Assembly (NCBI RefSeq): GCF_029868385.1
Contig: NZ_JARWNX010000026.1
Span: 1 to 64,000 of the forward strand
Origin: Nocardia cyriacigeorgica
GTDB lineage: Bacteria > Actinomycetota > Actinomycetes > Mycobacteriales > Mycobacteriaceae
Reading direction: 5' to 3'
Length of the DNA stretch: 64,000 nt
Shown in pieces: positions 36,796 to 45,249 of this stretch. Under the pieces are notes generated by a model. That model saw nothing but the letters and a program-made list of their open reading frames with translations, made no database searches and was not told the DNA's origin. A program made the translations under genes and the position numbers. How positions within the stretch are numbered: the stretch's first letter is position 1; each line of letters begins with the position of its first letter.

Positions 36796-39700
36796 GTGGT
36801 GGATTCCGCACGCCGTTGGCCGCTCACCGTGGCCCAGCAGGAGATCTGGGCGGGGAGCGTGCTCGACGAGACCGGGCGCCGATTTCTGGTCGGTGGATAC
36901 GTCCACCTGCATGGGCACGTCGACGGCGGGGTATTCGAGCGGGCGCTACGCAGTGCGGTCGCCGGGAGTGAGACCTTGCGCGCCGGACTCGATCTCTCGG
37001 GTTCCCGGCCGTGCCAGGTGGTGCACGACTGCACCGACTGGACCCTGCATCGCCGGGACTTCGCCGATGCCGCCGACCCGATGGGCGCCGTCCGCGCGTT
37101 CATCGTCACCGAATTCGAACGTCCCTATGACCTGACCAACCCGCCGCTGTTCGACCACTATCTGCTCGACCTCGGCGCGGCGGGTCAGGTGTGGTTGCTG
37201 CGGGCGCATCATCTGATCTTCGACGGCGGGGCCTCGCTCGCGCTGATCCGTCGAGTGGCCCGCACCTACGGCGAACTGCTCGACGGCGCTCCCACACCCA
37301 CCGGCATATTCGACACCATGTCCGCGCTGGTCGACGGCGACCTGCGCTACCGGGCCTCCCGCCGGTTCACCGACGATCGCGCCTTCTGGGCCGACCGGCT
37401 GGCCGGAGCAGGCGACGCGCCGACCTTCGCTCAGGCGCCGATCCCACCGCATCGGCCCGCACCGATCCGGCACAGCGGTGCGCTGAGCGCCGAACGTCGG
37501 CGCTCCTTCCGCGACGGCGCCGACCGCTACGGCGTCGGCTGGCCCGCCCTGCTCGCCGCGACCACCGCCGCCCTGCTGCACGCCGACACCGGCGCGCGGT
37601 CGGTCGTGCTCGGGCTCACCGTCCCGGCGAAACGTTCCTGGCATGCCCTCGGCATGACCTCCAACATCGTGCCGCTGCGCATCCCCATCGACCCGGCCGC
37701 CCCGCTGGCCGAACTCGCCACGACGGTGCAGGCCGAGTTCCGCACAGTCCTGCGACACCAGCACTACCGGCGATTCGACATGCTCGCCGACGGCTTGGTG
37801 GCGGGCGGTGAACGTCGGATGGCGGGCCCGACCCTCAACATCATGCCGATGCCACCCGACATCACCTTCGGCACCATCCCCGCCACCCTGCACGAGGTAG
37901 CGCCCGGCCACACCGACGGTTTCAGCATCGGCGTCTACGACAACGGCACCCCCACCCTGCGCATCGACTTCGACACCGGCTCCGACCGCTGGACCCGCCA
38001 CGAACTCGCCGCCCACCACACCCGATACCTCGCGACCCTCCACGCCCTGTCCACCGCACCACCCGACCTACCGCTGGCCCGACTCCGATACGACACGGTG
38101 CCGGGCGAGCCGAGAGCGGGCCACGCAACAGCACCGGCGAGCACAGTGTCCGGCGGCACCCTTGCCGACTGGTTCGAACGGCGAGCGCGGGTATCGGGCG
38201 ATGCCGTTGCCGTGGTGCACGGCGGCCGGAGGCTCACCTATGCCGAGTTGGATCGGCGGGCCGGGGTTCTGGCTCGCGGGATCAGCGAATGCGGCGTGGG
38301 TGCGGGTGATTTCGTCGCCGTCGCGGTGTCACGGTCGGTGGAGCTGATCGTCGCGATCGTCGCGGTGGTGAAATCCGGTGCGGCCTATGTTCCGCTGGAA
38401 CCGGAGCAGCCCGCCGAACGCACACGGATGATCCTCACCGATGCGAAACCCGCGCTGCTGATCACTACACCGGATTTCGCGGACGTTCCCGATCGGCTGC
38501 CGGTGCTGCGGATCGAGACCGATGGCGGTATCGATGCGTCCGACGCCGATCACCACGAAAACGACCACCGCACAAGCAAACCAGCTCCCAGCCGGAGTGC
38601 GTCGCTACCCGCGCGCCACCACGGTCCCGACGGGCCGCGCGACGCCGGTACTCGGCCCCCTTGTCCGCCGAGACATCCGCGACCCGGCGACCCGGCCTAC
38701 GTCATCTACACCTCCGGCTCCACCGGTCGCCCGAAAGGTGTTGTCGTCACGCACGCCAACGTGGTTCGGCTGTTCCAGGCGACGCAGCGGTGGTTCGGGT
38801 TCGGTGCGCAGGATGTGTGGACGCTGTTTCATTCGATCGCATTCGACTTCTCGGTGTGGGAGATGTGGGGTGCGCTGCTGTACGGCGGGCGGCTGGTGGT
38901 GGTCGATGCCGATACCGCGCGGGCTCCGGGTGATTTCCTCGAGGTGTTGATCCGTGAGCGGGTGACGGTGCTGAATCAGACGCCGTCGGCGTTCGGGCTG
39001 CTCACAGCTGCGGCAGCCGCGCGCACCGACGCCGAACTCGCCGTGCGGGTGCTGATCTTCAGCGGTGAAGCGCTGCCGCCGTCGCTGCTCGGCGAATGGC
39101 CCGCGCGGTATCCGCGGCAGCGGCTGGTCAATATGTACGGCGCCACCGAGACCACAGTGCTGACGACAGGGCATGTCCTCGACGCCACGCCGTCCGGTGA
39201 CGCCCTCGGCGGGACCATCGGCGAACCGATCGCCGATCTGCGCTGCTACGTGCTCGACGCGGCGCTGCGGCCAGCGGCCGACGGAATACCGGGTGAACTC
39301 TACGTTTCCGGCCCCGGCGTCGCGGCCGGCTATCTGCGTCGCCCCGATCTCACGTCGGTGCGGTTCGTGGCCGACCCGTTCGGTCCGCCCGGTGCGGTGA
39401 TGTATCGCAGCGGCGATCTGGCCCGACGCACCGCGGCAGGTCTGGAATATCTGGGGCGCGCGGATCGGCAGGTCAAGATCCGCGGCTACCGGATCGAACC
39501 GGGTGAGGTCGAGGCGGCGCTGGTCCGGCAGCCGGGGGTGTCGGCGGCAGCGGTCGTGCCGGAGGAACTCGCTGGTATCGGCCTGCGGCTGATCGGCTAC
39601 GTCGTCACCGACGACACCGATACCGCACCGATCCGGGCGGGTCTGACGGAACTGTTACCGCCGCAGGCGATCCCCGCCCTACTGATCCCGATACCCGCGC

Positions 39701-42700
39701 TTCCACTGACCGGCAACGGCAAAGTAGACCGGCGCGCCCTGCGGGCGACCCGCGCCAGACGTGAGGCCGGATCCGGGGTCGAACCACCACGCACCGAACG
39801 CGAGGAGGTACTGCTCGAAACCTTCGTCACGGCATTGGGGCACAGCGGGTTCGGCGTCACCGACGAGTTCTTCACCCTCGGCGGCGACAGCATCCTCGCC
39901 ATCCGGGTGGCCGATCTGGCCCGCGCACGGGGCCTGGCGATCAGCACGAAGGACATCTTCACCCACCGGACCGTGCGCACGCTGGCCGCCATCGCCACCT
40001 CCGCTCCGGTATCGGTGCCCGAGCCGCCTCCGGCGCCGATCGAGGTCACCGACGAGGTGCGCGACCGGCTGGTGCGGCGATTCGGACCGATCAGCGATCT
40101 GCTGCCCGTCACACCGCTGCAAACCGGTCTGCTGTTCCACTCCCGGCTCGACGATTCATCCGGCGACGACCCGTATGTCGTACAACTGCAACTCACCCTG
40201 CGCGGCGATCTGCACCCGGACAAGCTCCGAGACGCGGCGCGCACGCTCGTCCACCGTCATCCACAGCTGGCCGGTGCGTTCGCCATCGACGAACAACCCC
40301 TGTTCGTGGTACCGCGAACGCGGGAACCACGCTGGTACAGCGCTGATCTCGCCGACGCCGCCGACCGCGACCGGGAAATCGCCTCGATCGCCGAGCGGGA
40401 CCGGCATGGCATCGACCCGAGCGAACCGCCGCTGCTGGCGTTCTCCGTCGCCCGCATGGACCGGCAGCAGTGGCGGCTGATCCTCACCGTGCATCACACC
40501 CTGCTCGACGGATGGTCACTCGGCCTGCTGCTGCGCGAGCTCTTCCACACCTACCGCGACGCGAAACTACCTGCACCGCAACCCTATCGACGTTTCCTCG
40601 ACCAACTGGCCGCCCGGCCGATCGGACCGGCACTCGCGGCTTGGCGGCGGGTGCTCGACGGCGCCGAACCCTGCCTCGTCGGCCGTGCGTCGCCGCATCA
40701 CGCCGAACCCGTCACCCATACGGTCCGCATCCCGGACGAGGTCACCGCCGCGCTCACCGCGCGCGCCGCCGCCAGCGGATTGACGCCGAACTCCGTCGTC
40801 CAGGCGATCTGGGCGCTGCAACTCGCCCGGCTCACCGCACGCACCGATATCGTCTTCGGCATCGCGGTATCCGGCCGCTCCGACGGTGTCGACACCAGCG
40901 AGACGATCGGCATGCTGCTCAACACCGTCCCGGTCCGCATCCGGCTGCGCCCGGCCGAGACCGCCTACGACCTGGCCGGACGGATCCAAGCCCAGCGCAC
41001 CGAACTCCTCGACCACGACCACCTCGGGCTCACCGATATCCTCGGCACCCGCGGCGCGGGCGCCCTGTTCGACGCCGCCGTCGCCTTCGAGAACCATCCG
41101 ATCGATATCGCACCGCTACTGGGCACCGACCTCACCGTCACCGCCGTCGACAGCCGCGACCGCACGCACTATCCGCTGGCGTTGACCGTCTACCCGGTCG
41201 GCGGACTGGTCCTGCGGGTCACCGTGCGGCCCGAACAGCTCATCGCCGAGACGACGGCCGAACAGATCGCGGCCGGTATCCTCGCCACCTGCGCCGCCGT
41301 CGCGCAGGAGCCGGACCGGCTCGTCGCGCGTATCCCAGCCGTCTCACGCGAACTGACCACGCGCACACACACTTTCGGACGCGGCCCGCAAGTCCCGACC
41401 GACGACCGCTCACTCGGCGCGGTATTCGCGGCGGTGACGGCGGCTCACCCCGACCGTCCTGCGCTGTGGTGGGCGGGCACCGAGATCACCTACCGCGCGC
41501 TGTCCACCCGCGCGAACCGGCTGGCCACGCACCTGGCCGAGTACCACGGCGTGCGAGCGGGCACCGCTGTCGGTCTGCGACTGCCGCGTTCACCGGAGCT
41601 GGTGCTTGCCGTTGTCGCGCTCGCCGAACTCGGCGCGATCTGTGTGCCACTGCATCCGCAGGACCCGCCGCGACGGGTGGCCGAGATCGTCGAACGCACC
41701 GACGTGACCATGCTGCTCGACGATCTCGGCGAACTACGCGCGATGGAACGCGACGCCGCCGCACACTCCCCCGACCGGCCCGGCCGTCCGGTGCCCGCCG
41801 ACGCCACCGCGTGGTTGATGTTCACCTCAGGCTCCACCGGCACACCGAAGGGCGCCCGCATCACCCACCGCGCCATCGTCGCGCGCTGCCTGGACGCCAC
41901 CGCCCGCGGCCCGGAACATCAACGGATACTGCTGCATTCGCCCTACACCTGGGACTCGGTGGTGACCGAGCTGTGGCGGCCGCTGCTCACCGGGCACTGT
42001 ATCGCGGTGGCCGCGCCCGGCCCGCTTACCGCGCCCGATTTCCGGGCGGTGCTCGCGGCGAGCGAGGTGACGTCACTGTTCCTGTCGGCCGGACTGCTCA
42101 CCGCGCTGGCCGATCAACTGGCCGACTGTTTCACCGGTTTGCGCACGCTCGCGGCGGCCGGTGATGTGCTGGCCCCGGCCGCGGTCCGCGCCGCCCGGGC
42201 CGTGCACGCGGAGCTGCCGGTGGTCAATCTCTACGGCCCTGTCGAGGCCACCACCTTCGCCACCGCCCACGCCGTCGCGCCGGGGCCGGTCGATGACGAA
42301 CCGCTGCCGATCGGCAGGCCGGTCGACAATACCGAGGTCTGGGTGCTCGACACGATGCTGCGGCCGGTAGCGCCGGGCGTGACCGGCGAGATCTACCTCG
42401 CGGGCGCCGGTCTCGCCGACGGCTATCACGAGCTGCGCGAGACCACGGCCGTGCGGTTCGTCGCGAATCCATTCGGATCCGTGGGTTCGCGGATGTATCG
42501 CACCGGCGATCATGGCAGCTGGGACGCCGACGGCGTGTTGCGTTTCGCCGGTCGCGGCGACCGGCAGGTGAAGGTCAACGGCATCCGGGTGGAGCCGGGC
42601 GAGATCGAGGCGGCATTGCACCGGGTGCCCGGTGTGACCGCGGCCGTGGTCACCGCGCGACGCGCGGGCACCGGAACCACGCTGATCGGATACGTGGTGT

Positions 42701-44481
42701 CGGATATCGCGGTCGATCCGGTGGCGGTGCGAGCGCGGCTGGCCGCGCTGCTGCCGGGCTATCTGGTGCCCGCGGCGGTGATCCGGTTGCCGTCGCTGCC
42801 GCTCACCGTCAACGGCAAGGTGGACCGGGCCGCACTACCGGCGCCGGCGGCGACCACCGCGCATACCGCGCGCACACCACGTCAGCAGCTGCTGGCCGGG
42901 CATTTCGCCGCCATGCTCGGGCTACCCGAGATCGGCATCGAGGACGATTTCTTCGGTGTCGGCGGCAATTCGCTGGCCGCGATCCGGCTGGTCGGCGTGT
43001 TGAGCCGCGAACTCGGCGTCACGGTGACGCTGCGTGATCTCTTCGAGGCGCCCACCGTCGCGGCGCTCGATCATCGCCTCGACGGACGTGCGCGCACCGG
43101 CCACACCCGGCAACCGATCGGGGTCGGGCCCCGCCCCGCCGCCATCCCGCTCAGCCCGGCCCAGCAACGGTTCTGGACCATCAACTATCTGGCCGAAGGC
43201 CGCGCCGACTACCTCATGTCGGCCGCCCTCGACCTGCGCGGCGACCTCGATACCGCCGCGGTGCGCGCCGCGATCGACGAGGTGGTGCGGCGGCACGAGA
43301 TACTGCGCACCGTCCTACCCTACCGCCCGTCCGGCCCGATCCAGCAGGTCCGGGAATTCCGTTCCGACGCCGTCGATTTCCGAATCCTCGACCTCACCGA
43401 CGACACCGCCCTCGACCGCGAACTCGCGCTCGAGTCCGGTACCGGGTTCCAGTTGATGAGCCAGCCGCCCTGGCGGGCCAGGCTGTATCGGCTCGGCGCC
43501 GAACGGTCCGTGCTGCTCGTGGTCCTGCATCACAGCGCGGGCGATGCCGAATCCCTGGTCACCCTGTTCCGCGATATCGAGTTCGCCTATCGCGCACGAG
43601 CGATGGGCCGCGCACCGGACTGGCCCGGTCCCGCGGTGCAGTACGCCGATTACACGCTGTGGTTGCGCGAGCGGGTCGGCGCCGAAACCGATCCGGGCAG
43701 TCTGATGAGCACCCAGGGCCGGTACTGGCGTGAGCGCCTCGCCGGACTGCCGACGCGCCCACCGCTTCCGGCGGATCGGCCGCGCATCGCCGGACAGCGC
43801 AGCCGTGCGGCGGTGACGTCGAGCCAGCTGAGCGCGCGACAGCATGCGCGACTGGCCGATACCGCCCGCGCCTGCGGCGCGAGCACCTATATGGCACTGC
43901 ACGCCGCACTCGTCTGTGCGCTCACCGATCTCGGCGCCGGTGCCGATCTGGTCATCGGCACGGCCCTAGGCGGACGCGACAGCACCGAACTGGACACCCT
44001 GTGCGGCTGCGTCGTCGATACCGTCCTGCTGCGCACCGACACCGCCGCCGCCCCCACCTACCGCGACCTGATCCGCCAGGTCCGCGACCGGGTCCTGGAA
44101 GCCGCCGACAACAAGGACTACCCCGTCGACCGCCTCATGGCCGAACTCAACCCCGCCGCCACACCGGATCATCATCCGATCCCGCAGATCGCCACCACCT
44201 ATATCCGGGAACCCCTACCCGCCAATGCATTCGACGGCATCGACGTGGCCCTCCGTCCGGTGATCCCGCACCACACCGAGTTCGAGCTGCTGCTGAGCCT
44301 GCGCGAAACACTCACCGACGACGGCACCCCCGCCGGTATCCGCTTCGACCTCGTCTACGCCGCCGACCTGTGGGGACCGACCACGATGACCACCCTCACC
44401 GACCGCATCCACACCGCCGTCACCACCCTCACCACCAACCCCGACCACCCACTCTCCACCCCACAACCCACCCACACCTGA
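36796..44481 (+). CDS. Nonribosomal peptide synthetase: C - A(Thr-like) - PCP - C - A - PCP - C
   Basis: A 2561-residue bimodular NRPS. C1 (1-430) has HHLIFDG; A1 (440-985) has YTSGSTGRPKG and pocket residues D-F-W-N-I-S-M-V-L, close to the known threonine code DFWNIGMVHK. PCP1 is LGGDSILA (near 1027). C2 (1080-1520) has HHTLLDGWS. A2 (1545-2020) has FTSGSTGTPKG and pocket D-S-T-F-A-A-L-T-F, which I cannot assign. PCP2 is VGGNSLAA (near 2052). The last C domain (2095-2561) reads HHSAGDAES, with alanine in place of the final glycine of HHxxxDG. No thioesterase or reductase follows, so release must use this terminal C domain, another protein in trans, or a partner outside the window. GTG start seven bases after the previous stop. 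Confidence 0.92.
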   Translation: MVDSARRWPLTVAQQEIWAGSVLDETGRRFLVGGYVHLHGHVDGGVFERALRSAVAGSETLRAGLDLSGSRPCQVVHDCTDWTLHRRDFADAADPMGAVRAFIVTEFERPYDLTNPPLFDHYLLDLGAAGQVWLLRAHHLIFDGGASLALIRRVARTYGELLDGAPTPTGIFDTMSALVDGDLRYRASRRFTDDRAFWADRLAGAGDAPTFAQAPIPPHRPAPIRHSGALSAERRRSFRDGADRYGVGWPALLAATTAALLHADTGARSVVLGLTVPAKRSWHALGMTSNIVPLRIPIDPAAPLAELATTVQAEFRTVLRHQHYRRFDMLADGLVAGGERRMAGPTLNIMPMPPDITFGTIPATLHEVAPGHTDGFSIGVYDNGTPTLRIDFDTGSDRWTRHELAAHHTRYLATLHALSTAPPDLPLARLRYDTVPGEPRAGHATAPASTVSGGTLADWFERRARVSGDAVAVVHGGRRLTYAELDRRAGVLARGISECGVGAGDFVAVAVSRSVELIVAIVAVVKSGAAYVPLEPEQPAERTRMILTDAKPALLITTPDFADVPDRLPVLRIETDGGIDASDADHHENDHRTSKPAPSRSASLPARHHGPDGPRDAGTRPPCPPRHPRPGDPAYVIYTSGSTGRPKGVVVTHANVVRLFQATQRWFGFGAQDVWTLFHSIAFDFSVWEMWGALLYGGRLVVVDADTARAPGDFLEVLIRERVTVLNQTPSAFGLLTAAAAARTDAELAVRVLIFSGEALPPSLLGEWPARYPRQRLVNMYGATETTVLTTGHVLDATPSGDALGGTIGEPIADLRCYVLDAALRPAADGIPGELYVSGPGVAAGYLRRPDLTSVRFVADPFGPPGAVMYRSGDLARRTAAGLEYLGRADRQVKIRGYRIEPGEVEAALVRQPGVSAAAVVPEELAGIGLRLIGYVVTDDTDTAPIRAGLTELLPPQAIPALLIPIPALPLTGNGKVDRRALRATRARREAGSGVEPPRTEREEVLLETFVTALGHSGFGVTDEFFTLGGDSILAIRVADLARARGLAISTKDIFTHRTVRTLAAIATSAPVSVPEPPPAPIEVTDEVRDRLVRRFGPISDLLPVTPLQTGLLFHSRLDDSSGDDPYVVQLQLTLRGDLHPDKLRDAARTLVHRHPQLAGAFAIDEQPLFVVPRTREPRWYSADLADAADRDREIASIAERDRHGIDPSEPPLLAFSVARMDRQQWRLILTVHHTLLDGWSLGLLLRELFHTYRDAKLPAPQPYRRFLDQLAARPIGPALAAWRRVLDGAEPCLVGRASPHHAEPVTHTVRIPDEVTAALTARAAASGLTPNSVVQAIWALQLARLTARTDIVFGIAVSGRSDGVDTSETIGMLLNTVPVRIRLRPAETAYDLAGRIQAQRTELLDHDHLGLTDILGTRGAGALFDAAVAFENHPIDIAPLLGTDLTVTAVDSRDRTHYPLALTVYPVGGLVLRVTVRPEQLIAETTAEQIAAGILATCAAVAQEPDRLVARIPAVSRELTTRTHTFGRGPQVPTDDRSLGAVFAAVTAAHPDRPALWWAGTEITYRALSTRANRLATHLAEYHGVRAGTAVGLRLPRSPELVLAVVALAELGAICVPLHPQDPPRRVAEIVERTDVTMLLDDLGELRAMERDAAAHSPDRPGRPVPADATAWLMFTSGSTGTPKGARITHRAIVARCLDATARGPEHQRILLHSPYTWDSVVTELWRPLLTGHCIAVAAPGPLTAPDFRAVLAASEVTSLFLSAGLLTALADQLADCFTGLRTLAAAGDVLAPAAVRAARAVHAELPVVNLYGPVEATTFATAHAVAPGPVDDEPLPIGRPVDNTEVWVLDTMLRPVAPGVTGEIYLAGAGLADGYHELRETTAVRFVANPFGSVGSRMYRTGDHGSWDADGVLRFAGRGDRQVKVNGIRVEPGEIEAALHRVPGVTAAVVTARRAGTGTTLIGYVVSDIAVDPVAVRARLAALLPGYLVPAAVIRLPSLPLTVNGKVDRAALPAPAATTAHTARTPRQQLLAGHFAAMLGLPEIGIEDDFFGVGGNSLAAIRLVGVLSRELGVTVTLRDLFEAPTVAALDHRLDGRARTGHTRQPIGVGPRPAAIPLSPAQQRFWTINYLAEGRADYLMSAALDLRGDLDTAAVRAAIDEVVRRHEILRTVLPYRPSGPIQQVREFRSDAVDFRILDLTDDTALDRELALESGTGFQLMSQPPWRARLYRLGAERSVLLVVLHHSAGDAESLVTLFRDIEFAYRARAMGRAPDWPGPAVQYADYTLWLRERVGAETDPGSLMSTQGRYWRERLAGLPTRPPLPADRPRIAGQRSRAAVTSSQLSARQHARLADTARACGASTYMALHAALVCALTDLGAGADLVIGTALGGRDSTELDTLCGCVVDTVLLRTDTAAAPTYRDLIRQVRDRVLEAADNKDYPVDRLMAELNPAATPDHHPIPQIATTYIREPLPANAFDGIDVALRPVIPHHTEFELLLSLRETLTDDGTPAGIRFDLVYAADLWGPTTMTTLTDRIHTAVTTLTTNPDHPLSTPQPTHT

Positions 44482-44485
44482 GCGC

Positions 44486-44541
44486 CGAGTGGCACCTCGG
44501 TGAGGGGGCTACTCGCGTTTTGCCGCAGCCAGGTGCCGCTC
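44486..44541 (-). repeat. Interspersed palindromic element, copy 3 (inverted)
   Basis: The right part, CGTTTTGCCGCAGCCAGGTGCCGCTCG, is the reverse-complement form of copies 1 and 2, with one inserted T. The left arm CGAGTGGCACCT (44486-44497) pairs with AGGTGCCGCTCG (44530-44541) with one mismatch. It sits between the convergent ends of the NRPS operon and the TetR gene, five bases after the NRPS stop. Confidence 0.82.
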
Positions 44542-44548
44542 GTCGAGG

Positions 44549-45190
44549 TCAGGCGCGGAGGGCGGCGGCGAGGGCGGGGTTGACGGCCATGGCGAGGGCG
44601 AGCAGGGATTCGACGAGGAGGTCGATCAGGTCGTCGCGGGTGATGGTTTCATTGCGCAACCAGGACAGGGTGGATTCCTCGGTGAAGGCGATCCAGCCGC
44701 GGACGGCCAGCACCAGGCGGGGGTGATCGCGTTCCTCGGGCGGCATGGGGACCTGGGTGAGGATGATGTCGACGATCGCGTTGCGGGTCTGTTCGACCAG
44801 GGCGACGAGGTCGGGGCTGGAGCTCGCCGGGCCACGCAGCAGCGCCAGATACGAGGTGCGGTTCTCGCTGACGTAGTCGATGTAGCGGCTCACCGAATCG
44901 CGCAGCATCTCGAACAGGCCGAGGTCCGGGTCGGGTGCGACGCGCATCAGCAGTTCGGCGTTCGCGTGGCGCACCACTTCGAGCTGGAAGTCCTGTTTGG
45001 TGGGGAAGTAGTGGAACAGCAGACCGCGCGAGATACCGGCCTGAGCAGCGATTTCGCTGACGGAGATGTCCTCGATGGAGCGTTCGCCCAGCATCTTGAC
45101 GCCGAGATCGATCAGTTGTGTGCGTCGCTGGTCCGGGCTCAGCCGGACACGCTTGGCGGTTTCTCCCGGACTCGTGCTCACGATGACCAT
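44549..45190 (-). CDS. TetR/AcrR family transcriptional regulator
   Basis: A 213-residue regulator with an N-terminal TetR DNA-binding domain (residues about 17-65): ISVSEIAAQAGISRGLLFHYFPTKQDF. The rest is helical, for ligand binding and dimerisation. It is divergent from the monooxygenase gene with 59 bases between the starts, so it very probably controls that operon and itself through the palindromes at 45205-45230. The inducer is unknown. Confidence 0.9.
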   Translation of the reverse strand: MVIVSTSPGETAKRVRLSPDQRRTQLIDLGVKMLGERSIEDISVSEIAAQAGISRGLLFHYFPTKQDFQLEVVRHANAELLMRVAPDPDLGLFEMLRDSVSRYIDYVSENRTSYLALLRGPASSSPDLVALVEQTRNAIVDIILTQVPMPPEERDHPRLVLAVRGWIAFTEESTLSWLRNETITRDDLIDLLVESLLALAMAVNPALAAALRA

Positions 45191-45204
45191 CCTACTGAAC
45201 GTGG

Positions 45205-45243
45205 GTCAATACTGTTGACTGCGACTCAATAAGGCTCTAGTCT
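45205..45243 (+). promoter_or_regulatory. Promoter and TetR operator region of the monooxygenase operon; probably leaderless
   Basis: GTCAA-TACTG-TTGAC (45205-45219) is a perfect inverted repeat, and its right arm forms part of the -35 hexamer TTGACT (45215-45220). After 17 bases comes TAGTCT (45238-45243) as -10. The ATG lies only six bases further on, so transcription should begin at or next to the start codon. A second, imperfect palindrome (TTGACTGCGACTCAA) covers the spacer, allowing the TetR protein to block RNA polymerase. Confidence 0.7.
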
Positions 45244-45249
45244 GAGTAC

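Noticed and set aside
33207..37109. 1300-codon open frame antisense to the NRPS genes
   Set aside because: Composition is rich in Arg, His and Gln as expected from the reverse strand of a GC-rich gene; no domain and no ribosome-binding site.
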